A DNA stretch of 64,000 nucleotides, taken from Pontibacter harenae (lineage in GTDB: Bacteria; Bacteroidota; Bacteroidia; Cytophagales; Hymenobacteraceae). Below the pieces are notes generated by a model, which was given only the letters and a program-made list of their open reading frames with translations, was not told the DNA's origin and searched no databases. Location: the NCBI RefSeq assembly GCF_020907245.1, contig NZ_JAJJWH010000015.1:1-64000 (forward strand), given 5' to 3'. Within the stretch, counting starts at the first letter, position 1, and every line of letters starts with the position of its first letter. The position numbers and the translations under genes were made by a program. Positions 27,009-34,214 of this stretch are shown here, piece by piece.

Positions 27009-27051
27009 AAATGTTAGCTTGCTTATTTGCTAAATAAGCAAGCTAACATTT
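27009..27051 (-). terminator. Terminator of the upstream DAHP synthase-chorismate mutase gene
   Basis: Perfect 20-base arms (AAATGTTAGCTTGCTTATTT and its complement) with a 3-base loop, 36 bases after the stop at 27087. It separates the two aromatic transcription units. The stem is AT-rich, so termination strength is uncertain. Confidence 0.75.
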
Positions 27052-27086
27052 GTTAGGTTGTGAAATTCTAAGCACTTACTAATTGT

Positions 27087-28175
27087 TTACGCTTTGTATA
27101 AGTATGTTTGAGCATAATGCTTGCGCACCTCCTGGAAAATTGTCTGTACAAACTCCTTGTTAACTCCAGCTGAATTGGCATGTACTAAAAGATCTCCTAA
27201 TACATGATCCCATTGCACCACCTGAGGTGCTTCGATTGTATCCGCATCCATATAGTCATTCAGTTTAGCCGATAACCTGCTGCGGCGGGCAATTAAATCT
27301 AGAAGCTCATCATCTAAGTGCTCTATATATTTGCGAAGTTCTTCCAGTTGTGCGCCTTTTCTAGCAGAATCGGCATCATCGATGTTATAATCTAGTGTTT
27401 GAAGCAGCATATCCAGTTCCTGTGGCATTAGTTGTTGCTGGGCGTCGCTAAGCGCCAAGGCTGGGTTATAGTGTGCCTCCACCATCAAACCATCATAATC
27501 TAAATTGAGGGCACGTTGGCTAACGGGGCGCAAAAGACTTCTTCGGCCAGCTATATGGCTCGAATCGCAGTAAACTGGTATTTCTGGCAGTACTTTCCTT
27601 AGTTCTACCACATGGTCCCACTTGGGGTGGTTGCGGTATGGGGCATTGTCCATGGTAGAAAATCCTCTATGTACAACTCCTAAGTCTTTTATGCCACTAT
27701 GATGTAGGCGCTCCAGGGCTCCAATCCACAGCATAAGGTCTGGGTTTACTGGGTTTTTTACCAACACAGGCACGTCTACTCCCTGCAAAGCATCGGCAAT
27801 GTCCTGTACCAAAAAAGAGTTAACAGTGGTATGCGCACCTATTATCAAAATGTCTACGCCATGCTGTAAAGCTTCTGTTACATGCTTGGCATGGGCTACC
27901 TCGCAGGCGGTACGAAGGCCTGTTTCTTGCTTAACCGTTTTTAACCACTCAAGCCCGACCGTGCCAACACCCTGAAAATGTCCTGGCCTAGTTCTGGGCT
28001 TCCAGATTCCAGCTCTAAAAACAGAGAGCCCTTGAAGCTTTTGAAGGCCGAGCGCTGTCTTTAACATTTGCTCTTCACTTTCAGCACTGCATGGGCCTGC
28101 TATGATCACAGGTCTATCAGTTTTTGCAAGTGTACTGCTACTTTTGCAAAGCTTCATGGTGGTTGATGTATTCAT
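27087..28175 (-). CDS. DAHP synthase - chorismate mutase paralog, copy A, with degenerate mutase domain
   Basis: 362 aa, same domain order as copy B. The DAHP synthase part is intact (AGPCSAESEEQM, KPRTRPGHFQGVG, CDSSHIAGRR). The AroQ-fold tail keeps Arg in LRKYIEHLD and Arg in ARRSRL but has Met309 where copy B has Lys307 (E. coli Lys39) and Gln321 where copy B has Arg319 (E. coli Arg51). Mutase activity is therefore doubtful; the domain may act as an allosteric sensor of chorismate or prephenate, which is known for fused AroQ domains. It forms a single-gene unit with its own promoter, leader peptide and attenuator. Confidence 0.92.
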   Translation of the reverse strand: MNTSTTMKLCKSSSTLAKTDRPVIIAGPCSAESEEQMLKTALGLQKLQGLSVFRAGIWKPRTRPGHFQGVGTVGLEWLKTVKQETGLRTACEVAHAKHVTEALQHGVDILIIGAHTTVNSFLVQDIADALQGVDVPVLVKNPVNPDLMLWIGALERLHHSGIKDLGVVHRGFSTMDNAPYRNHPKWDHVVELRKVLPEIPVYCDSSHIAGRRSLLRPVSQRALNLDYDGLMVEAHYNPALALSDAQQQLMPQELDMLLQTLDYNIDDADSARKGAQLEELRKYIEHLDDELLDLIARRSRLSAKLNDYMDADTIEAPQVVQWDHVLGDLLVHANSAGVNKEFVQTIFQEVRKHYAQTYLYKA

Positions 28176-28221
28176 GGTTTCTACAAGAACTAATTAATAT
28201 ATTTTAAACTTTAGATTTAGA

Positions 28222-28254
28222 ACAAAAAAAGCCTCGCTTTTCTGGCGAGGCTTT
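28222..28254 (-). terminator. Attenuator hairpin before DAHP synthase copy A
   Basis: Minus strand: AAAGCCTCGC ... GCGAGGCTTT stem (loop 7 bases) is the inner part, followed by a T-run. Its left arm GCCTCGC (28245-28251) can also pair with GCGGGGC in the upstream leader peptide gene (28301-28307), with one G-U pair. Same arrangement as before pheA. Confidence 0.82.
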
Positions 28255-28290
28255 CAGGTCTTATTTTGTTATTTTTAATTAACGCAAAGC

Positions 28291-28359
28291 TCACCCGAAG
28301 GCCCCGCAGGGTCTAATAGATTTATTGTATTGAAGTACAAGTGCGTTGATAAAAAACAT
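28291..28359 (-). CDS. Leader peptide upstream of DAHP synthase copy A (22 aa)
   Basis: ATG at 28359, TGA at 28291-28293; exactly the same length (23 codons) as the pheA leader. It has Phe at positions 2, 3 and 21 and a single Tyr at 11, so the amino acid sensed is less obvious. The last codons (TGC GGG GCC TTC GGG TGA) match the end of the pheA leader, and the bases after the stop (GCTTTGCGTTAA) are shared too. The conserved end contains the antiterminator segment. Regulation by attenuation is inferred from this shared layout. Confidence 0.7.
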   Translation of the reverse strand: MFFINALVLQYNKSIRPCGAFG

Positions 28360-28379
28360 ATGTTCTTTTTTTTGATATG

Positions 28380-28410
28380 TAAATATATCAAAGATTTTAA
28401 GGTAATGCAA
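28380..28410 (-). promoter_or_regulatory. Promoter of the DAHP synthase copy A unit
   Basis: Minus strand: TTG (28408-28410), 20 bases, TATATTTA (28380-28387), one mismatch from TAnnTTTG. The spacing is the same as in the pheA promoter, and it lies 20 bases before the leader peptide start. Confidence 0.65.
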
Positions 28411-28673
28411 TATTTGTTAATGGATTGTTTAAAAAGAAGGGTGAAATTTGCTAAAATGTTATCAAGCTAGAATTAAACTCAAATACACATTTACTTACTT
28501 TTGAGCCTGATTTTCCTCTGTTTAAACAACAATAGCGTCAAAATCGTCTGTTTTTTCAGAAGAGAGCTTTAAAAAAGGCTCAATTCTGTCAAATTATTTA
28601 ATTTTTGTTTCGTGAAAAAAATGCTGTTTTTTCATTTAATCTTTTGGTAAATAACTGAAGGACTGGTGCAAGA
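28411..28673. other. AT-rich intergenic region upstream of the aromatic block
   Basis: No gene seen. A weak AT hairpin (28613-28634, arms TGAAAAAA and TTTTTTCA) lies just after the terC stop and could be its terminator, although no T-run follows on the minus strand. Confidence 0.4.
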
Positions 28674-29618
28674 CTACAGAGTAAAATCTGGTGGAGGAGG
28701 CAACTCATTGTCCTTTTTAGGAAACAGAAGCGATAGAACAATGGAAACCGTAAGTATAAAGCCCACTACGAGCAATGCGTAGCGCATGTCAATCTCTATC
28801 AGGTCACTTAACACTAGTTTGGCTCCGATAAACACTAAAATAAGAGACAAGCCATAGTGCAGGTAGTGAAACAACTGCATAATACCCGCCAAAGCAAAGT
28901 ATAAAGCCCGAAGGCCTAGCAAGGCAAACACATTTGATGTATATACGATAAATGGATCTTTAGAAATGGCTAATATGGCAGGGATGGAATCTGCTGCAAA
29001 AACAACATCTGTGCTTTCTACCATTATCAGCACCAGAAAATGCGGTGTGGCAAATAGTTTACCACCGTGCCTCTCAAAAAACTTTCCATCGGTAGCAGTC
29101 TTTGTGATACGCATATGCTTGCTTACCCAGTTTACAAGCGGGTTATTTTCAGGGTGTACCTCTTCATCTTTTGAAAAGGCCATTTTAACGCCAGTGAAAA
29201 TAAGGAAGGCCCCAAGTATATAGATGATGAAGTGGAACTTAGAAATAAGCGCCACACCTAGTATTATAAACAGTGCCCGCAGCACAAGTGCACCCAAAAT
29301 GCCCCAAAACAAGATTTTGTGCTGAAACTTTAATGGCACTTTAAAAAAGTTGAATATTAGGATGAAGACAAACAGGTTATCAACACTGAGAGACTTCTCA
29401 ATGAGGTAGGCTGTGAGAAACTCCAGGGCAGGAGCAGGGCCTTGCCAGTAGTAAATAAAGGCATTAAAGCATAAGGAAAGCACAACCCAGAAAAGACTCC
29501 AGAGAAGTGCCTCCTTTATTTTTACTTCATGTTCTTTCTTATGAAACACGAACAGGTCGAGGCCCAGAAGAAAAAGAACAAATGCGTTGAATATTATCCA
29601 GAAATAAATTTCATTCAT
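28674..29618 (-). CDS. TerC/Alx family membrane protein
   Basis: 314 aa with about eight hydrophobic segments. TerC signatures are plain: LGLDLFVFHKKEHEVKIKEAL, LTAYLIEKSLSVDNLFVF (the acidic YLIEKSLSVDN motif in the membrane) and ESTDVVFAADSIPAILAIS. Members related to Alx export manganese or take part in metal loading of exported proteins; this protein has the Alx-type size and motif set. It stands alone, transcribed away from the glycosyltransferase gene's upstream side. Confidence 0.92.
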   Translation of the reverse strand: MNEIYFWIIFNAFVLFLLGLDLFVFHKKEHEVKIKEALLWSLFWVVLSLCFNAFIYYWQGPAPALEFLTAYLIEKSLSVDNLFVFILIFNFFKVPLKFQHKILFWGILGALVLRALFIILGVALISKFHFIIYILGAFLIFTGVKMAFSKDEEVHPENNPLVNWVSKHMRITKTATDGKFFERHGGKLFATPHFLVLIMVESTDVVFAADSIPAILAISKDPFIVYTSNVFALLGLRALYFALAGIMQLFHYLHYGLSLILVFIGAKLVLSDLIEIDMRYALLVVGFILTVSIVLSLLFPKKDNELPPPPDFTL

Positions 29619-29772
29619 GGTATGTGCACAATGGTGCTATTAGCAAATATGGATGCAAGGGCTTATGCCGAAAGTGTAAAATTAGCTATAAAAGGTTTGA
29701 ATTGTTAGTATGCCAGATGGCCTTTTTCAAGGCCGCAAACTAATAGGAATAAGAAGTGAGACTGCAAAGGAA

Positions 29773-30507
29773 CTAGTAGCGGTCGAAATGGCGAAAGAAA
29801 CTGTTTATCTTCATCTTAAGAACTCCGAACACTGCTTCTTTAAAAATGCCTTTATTCATTTTAGATTGACCTTTAGTACGGTCTGTGAAAATGATAGGTA
29901 CTTCCACAATCTTAAAGCCGAATTTGTAAGCCAAGAACTTCATCTCAATCTGAAAAGCATAGCCTACAAAACGGATTTTGTTTAGCTGTATGGTCTGAAG
30001 CACTTTGCTGCGGTAGCACTTGAAACCAGCCGTTGTGTCGGCAATGGGCATGCCTGTAATCAGGCGTACATAGTGGCTGGCAAAGTAAGACATTAGTACA
30101 CGGCTCATGGGCCAGTTTACTACGTTTACCCCCTGCACATAGCGGCTTCCTATGGCTACATCGTTGCCCTCTACAGCGCAGGCGCGGTAAAGCCTTACCA
30201 AATCATCAGGATTATGAGAGAAGTCGCAGTCCATTTCAAAAATATACTCGTAGCCTCTTTTTAAGGCATACTTAAAGCCATGGATGTAGGCCGTTCCTAG
30301 TCCTAGCTTTCCAGTGCGGGTTTCAAGGTACAGGCGGTCAGGGAATTCCTCCTGCAGTTGGCGGACAACGTCTGCTGTGCCGTCGGGTGAACCATCGTCA
30401 ATTACCAACAGGTCGAACGGGTGATTTAAAGACATCACTTTCCGCACCATAGCTTCTATGTTTTCCCGCTCGTTGTAGGTTGGGATGATCACCAACGATT
30501 CTTTCAT
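29773..30507 (-). CDS. Polyprenol-phosphate mannosyltransferase-like GT2 (DPM1 type)
   Basis: 244 aa, single GT-A domain without C-terminal membrane segments. Motifs: VIIPTYNERENIEAMV, LLVIDDGSPDGTADVV, the metal motif MDCDFSHNPDDL, and FTDRTKGQSKM, the conserved RxxGxSK stretch of DPM1-like enzymes. It would load mannose or a similar sugar onto a polyprenyl phosphate for periplasmic transfer. Common in Bacteroidota as a monocistronic gene. Exact donor sugar is not evident. Confidence 0.92.
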   Translation of the reverse strand: MKESLVIIPTYNERENIEAMVRKVMSLNHPFDLLVIDDGSPDGTADVVRQLQEEFPDRLYLETRTGKLGLGTAYIHGFKYALKRGYEYIFEMDCDFSHNPDDLVRLYRACAVEGNDVAIGSRYVQGVNVVNWPMSRVLMSYFASHYVRLITGMPIADTTAGFKCYRSKVLQTIQLNKIRFVGYAFQIEMKFLAYKFGFKIVEVPIIFTDRTKGQSKMNKGIFKEAVFGVLKMKINSFFRHFDRY

Positions 30508-30762
30508 GCTTCAAATATAGCTAATCAGCTATTTGCAGCGAGGTTTAGGCTGGAATTATTTATTGAGAAGCCTTATTTTTTCGCGAAATGGACTTTTGTT
30601 TAAGGCTTTGCTTGGTACAAGGCATTATTAACGCTGGTTATGAAATTCTGTTAACAGCCAGGCAATAAAGTATGACCTGAGTTTTGATTAGCAACTATAA
30701 AGGCATTTGTGTGCAAACCAAAGGCATAAGTCTTAATTTTGATTTGAAACTACATAACTCTT

Positions 30763-31284
30763 ATGCAAAAGCAGAAATGTGTATTCCTAGACCGTGACGG
30801 TGTACTAAACCGTGAACGTGGAGACTATACGTATATTATTGAAGATTTCGAGGTAATTCCTGGCGTGCCAGAGGCACTAAGGTTGCTAAAGCAACATGGT
30901 TTTCTGCTGATTGTGGTAACGAACCAGGCAGGTATTGCGAAGGGAAGGTACACGAAAGAAGATGTGCTGGCATGCCACCAGAAACTGCAGAATTCGTGTG
31001 ACAGTTTGATTGATGCGATTTATATGGCCCCCTCGCATCCTAGCTTTTCAGAGTCTTTGTCCAGAAAACCAGATAGTTTGATGCTGGAACGCGCCATAGC
31101 CAAATATAATATAGATGCCGATGCTTCGTGGCTGGTAGGTGACTCCATCCGAGATTTACTGGCGGCTGCTAAGGTAGGGGTAAAAGCTATATTGGTAGGG
31201 CCGCATGAGATGGGAACTTATCAAAATCAAGTGCAAGATCTATTTGAAGCTACAAAGTTGATTTTAGATGATAAAATTGGATAA
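30763..31284 (+). CDS. HAD-IIIA phosphatase (GmhB-like)
   Basis: 173 aa. The DxDxT-type motif is FLDRDGVLNRE (nucleophile Asp at about 9), followed by VTNQAGIAKGRYT (motif II Thr) and WLVGDSIRDLLAAAKVG (motif IV acidic residues). This is the GmhB/histidinol-phosphatase-like branch; GmhB dephosphorylates heptose 1,7-bisphosphate. The Cys-rich zinc loop of E. coli GmhB (CxH...CxC) is missing here: the stretch reads YMAPSHPSFSESLSRK, which has no Cys, so substrate assignment should be careful. Single-gene unit with a TAATTTTG -7-like box at 30734-30741. Confidence 0.85.
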   Translation: MQKQKCVFLDRDGVLNRERGDYTYIIEDFEVIPGVPEALRLLKQHGFLLIVVTNQAGIAKGRYTKEDVLACHQKLQNSCDSLIDAIYMAPSHPSFSESLSRKPDSLMLERAIAKYNIDADASWLVGDSIRDLLAAAKVGVKAILVGPHEMGTYQNQVQDLFEATKLILDDKIG

Positions 31285-31369
31285 TATTTTTGAAGCTTTG
31301 GCTTAGAGATAATTATGATTTTTTACTTGCAGGAAATTAGTTTTTGCATTTTGTGCAAAGCTATAAAAC

Positions 31370-31396
31370 AAAAAGCCAGCTTAAAGCTGGCTTTTT
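31370..31396. terminator. Bidirectional terminator
   Basis: Thirteen-base perfect arms (AAAAAGCCAGCTT and its complement) around one base, with A-run and T-run as part of the stem. Located between the HAD phosphatase gene and the convergent small lipoprotein gene. Confidence 0.88.
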
Positions 31397-31416
31397 ATAT
31401 ATCAGTAGGCTGTGCC

Positions 31417-31590
31417 TTAGCTGTTACCTTCTTCAGTTGTACTAGCTGATGCAGTAACGATTTGTGGCGCTTCCTGCTCTATTTGCGTGTTTTTTTGTGC
31501 TGGTGCGTAGCTGTATGCTGGGCAATAAGTCTTGCAAGAAGACACGCCAAGGGCTAAAAACAGGGCACCAAATGCGAATAATTTTCTCAT
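31417..31590 (-). CDS. Small lipoprotein, 57 aa
   Basis: ATG at 31588-31590, TAA at 31417-31419. Basic start (MRKLFAF), hydrophobic GALFLALG, lipobox VSSC with the lipidated Cys at 19, then KTYCPAY, with a second Cys at 23. The remaining 30 residues are polar, Gln/Thr/Ala/Glu-rich and probably disordered. A complete signal and terminators on its downstream side support a real gene. Tiny lipoproteins starting with this SCKTYCPAY-like pattern occur in Hymenobacteraceae to my knowledge; function unknown. Confidence 0.75.
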   Translation of the reverse strand: MRKLFAFGALFLALGVSSCKTYCPAYSYAPAQKNTQIEQEAPQIVTASASTTEEGNS

Positions 31591-31681
31591 GATGGTTAGG
31601 TATTAAGAGATAATGAGTCCAAAAATACATTTTTTACTATAAAAGCAAAAATTGCACACTAAAAAGTTAGCAACCAAACTT

Positions 31682-33076
31682 TTATACTTCGTATCCCAAT
31701 ATACGCAACATCGACTCATAAGATTGCTCTGGTGCAAATTGCCAGCTCTTTAACTCGCCGTTTTCGTCCTTATCTACCAGAATGTGCTGTGGCGACGGGA
31801 TCAGGCAATGTTTAATGCCGCCGTAGCCACTTAGCTGCTCTTGGTAAGCGCCCGTATGGAAGAAACCGATATAGAGGGGCTCGTTTTTCGGGATCTTTGG
31901 CAAGAACACCTGGAACGAGTGCATCTCAGAATTGTAGTAATCTTGGCTATCGCAGGTCATGCCACCCAACTGAATTTTACGGTACTCTTTATCCCAGTGG
32001 TTTACCGCCAGCAGTGGCCAACGCTGATTCAGAGCCCAGGCATCAGGCAAGTTCGTGATAAACGATCCATCTATCATATACCAAAGCTCTTTATCATTCT
32101 GTAGTTTTTCATCCAGAATAGAGTAGATGTTGGCAGCGCTTTCGCCTACTGTAAAGATTCCGAACTCAGTAAAAATATTCGGTTCAGGCACACCTTCGTC
32201 AGCACAAATACGCTTTATGGTTTGCAAAATCTGCTCTACCATGTAGCGGTAATCGTAATCTGCCTGAATAGATGTTTTAATCGGGAAACCTCCGCCAATA
32301 TCTACCGTGTCTAGCTCAGGGCATACTTTTTTAAGCTCGCAGTACTTGCGTATAAAGCGGCTAAGCTCCGACCAGTAATAAGAGGTGTCTTTTATACCAG
32401 TGTTTATAAAGTAGTGTAGCATTTTAAGCTCAAACCTTTCGTCTGGCTTAATCTGCTGCTCATACAGGTCTATTAAGTCTCCGTAGCGTACACCAAGGCG
32501 CGATGTATAGAACTCGAATTTCGGTTCTTCATCCGCAGCCAAACGTATACCGAATTTGGTCTTCTGCTTAACATTCTCTTTATAATAACCTATTTCACCT
32601 AAGTGGTCTATGATAGGCATACAGTTAACAAAGCCTTCGTTTATGAACTCCGTAATCCACTCACGGTAGCGTTCGCGCTTAAAGCCATTGCAAATGATGT
32701 ACGTGTTCTTATCGATTTTACCTTTCTTGTATAGGGCACGCACAATCTGCATATCATACCCAGACGAAGTCTCGATATGAATGCCGTTTTTAAGAGCTTC
32801 TTCCATCACAAAAGAAAAGTGAGAAGCTTTCGTGCAATAGCAATAAGTGTATTTGCCTTGGTAATCTAGTTTTTCGATAGACTCAGCAAAGAGCCTTTTG
32901 GCCTTCTGAATCTGAGAACTAATTTTAGGTAAATATGTAAGTTTAAGGGGGGTGCCGTACTGTTTAATGAGGTCCATCAACGGAATTCCGTTAAAATATA
33001 ACTCATTATTTTCTACGGTGAACTCATCTGTGGGGAAGTCAAAAGTCTGATGTATCAGATCGGTGTATTTATCCAT
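31682..33076 (-). CDS. speA: Arginine decarboxylase, short biosynthetic type (PLP fold III)
   Basis: 464 aa. Fold-III (alanine-racemase-like) PLP enzyme; the PLP Lys is K83 in CYCTKASHF. The glycine loop for phosphate binding is DIGGGFPIKTS and the C-terminal catalytic region includes MTCDSQDYY with the Cys-Asp pair typical of this superfamily. It is shorter than E. coli SpeA (about 660 aa) and corresponds to the form found in Bacteroidota. Product would be agmatine. The divergent neighbour is an arginase/agmatinase-family gene, which completes a path to putrescine. Confidence 0.88.
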   Translation of the reverse strand: MDKYTDLIHQTFDFPTDEFTVENNELYFNGIPLMDLIKQYGTPLKLTYLPKISSQIQKAKRLFAESIEKLDYQGKYTYCYCTKASHFSFVMEEALKNGIHIETSSGYDMQIVRALYKKGKIDKNTYIICNGFKRERYREWITEFINEGFVNCMPIIDHLGEIGYYKENVKQKTKFGIRLAADEEPKFEFYTSRLGVRYGDLIDLYEQQIKPDERFELKMLHYFINTGIKDTSYYWSELSRFIRKYCELKKVCPELDTVDIGGGFPIKTSIQADYDYRYMVEQILQTIKRICADEGVPEPNIFTEFGIFTVGESAANIYSILDEKLQNDKELWYMIDGSFITNLPDAWALNQRWPLLAVNHWDKEYRKIQLGGMTCDSQDYYNSEMHSFQVFLPKIPKNEPLYIGFFHTGAYQEQLSGYGGIKHCLIPSPQHILVDKDENGELKSWQFAPEQSYESMLRILGYEV

Positions 33077-33172
33077 CTAAAGTGATATAGTCTATAATTA
33101 GCTGTGCAATATTGTCTGTATTTTACAATCTTTGCAAAAACTTTGTTTAAATTATATTGTTCAGCATCGTAA

Positions 33173-33180
33173 TATATTTG
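33173..33180 (+). promoter_or_regulatory. Candidate -7 box of the agmatinase-argS unit
   Basis: TATATTTG, an exact TAnnTTTG match in the divergent intergenic region. The -33 side is weak. It would start transcription just upstream of the first possible ATG (33198). Confidence 0.5.
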
Positions 33181-33242
33181 GTTGAGGGGCAAAAAATATG
33201 GGTAGCCAGTTTATTTGTGCTAAACCTGAACAGATTCATTCT

Positions 33243-34214
33243 ATGAAAAAAATTAAACTGATAGAAGTAAGGTCGGAGCTTGGAGCGGGTACGCGTGGAG
33301 CAAGTATGGGAATTGAGGCCCTGCGTGTCGCTTGCTGGGATAAAGGATCTGATTATTTCAGGCGCTTTAACTCTGTCAGTGTTCCAGATTTGAACTACAC
33401 CTTGTTTGATAAGGATGTTTTCCCGAATGCCCACCGAATAGACAGCATTCTGACTGTGCAAAAAAACATTGCCAGAGCTGTGGCTCAGACCTTTGATACC
33501 GACATGTTTCCGTTGGTGCTCTCTGGCGACCATTCTAACGCACATGGCACTATAGCTGGTATAAAATCGGCTTACCCAGATAAAACGCTGGGCGTGATTT
33601 GGATTGATGCCCATGCTGATATTCATTCGCCGTATACTTCGCCATCGGGCAATGTGCACGGTATGCCGCTGGCTATGGCCCTGAACTGGGACAACCTGAA
33701 CCGCCAGATAAACGAACCAGCCCCAGAGACAGTATTTTTTTGGAACTCGCTGAAGAAGCTTGGTTTCGACGGCCCTAAAATAAAGTCTGAGCACCTGGTG
33801 TACATTGTGGTGCGCGACACAGAAGAGCCCGAAGATTTTATCATCAAAGAAAACGGGATAAAGAATTTCAGTTATGCCGAGTTTACAGCAAAAGGTGCGA
33901 AGCAGGTAGCTGCGGAAGCGTTGGAGCGGCTAAACGGGTGTGACATCATCTACATTTCGTTTGATGTCGACAGCCTGGACTCAAAGTTTTCGAAAGGAAC
34001 AGGCACACCTGTAGAAATCGGGTTGACTGTGGAGGAAGCGAAAGAACTGAACCATTACCTGCTGCAGGACCCGCGTGTAGTGTGCTACGAGATGACCGAA
34101 ATCAACCCAACGCTGGATACAGAAAATACTATGGCTGAGAACGCTTTCGAAATATTGGAAACAGCTACAGCCGCCATTTTACAAAAAGAATCTAAAAGTA
34201 CAGCTATACAATAA
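33243..34214 (+). CDS. Arginase/agmatinase (ureohydrolase) family protein
   Basis: About 323 aa from the ATG at 33243 (MKKIKLIEVRSELG); an in-frame ATG at 33198 adds 15 residues. Binuclear manganese motifs are present: SGDHSNAHG (canonical GGDHS/GGNHS), WIDAHADIH and SFDVDSLDSKFSKGTGTPV. The SKGTGTPV stretch resembles arginases, but location beside arginine decarboxylase argues for agmatinase (agmatine to putrescine and urea). The two activities cannot be separated with confidence by eye. The stop overlaps the argS start by one base. Confidence 0.85.
   Translation: MKKIKLIEVRSELGAGTRGASMGIEALRVACWDKGSDYFRRFNSVSVPDLNYTLFDKDVFPNAHRIDSILTVQKNIARAVAQTFDTDMFPLVLSGDHSNAHGTIAGIKSAYPDKTLGVIWIDAHADIHSPYTSPSGNVHGMPLAMALNWDNLNRQINEPAPETVFFWNSLKKLGFDGPKIKSEHLVYIVVRDTEEPEDFIIKENGIKNFSYAEFTAKGAKQVAAEALERLNGCDIIYISFDVDSLDSKFSKGTGTPVEIGLTVEEAKELNHYLLQDPRVVCYEMTEINPTLDTENTMAENAFEILETATAAILQKESKSTAIQ

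Noticed and set aside
28591..28635. 13-codon minus-strand frame with two Phe codons after terC
   Set aside because: No terminator/antiterminator pair or promoter goes with it, and it is downstream of terC, so not treated as a leader peptide.
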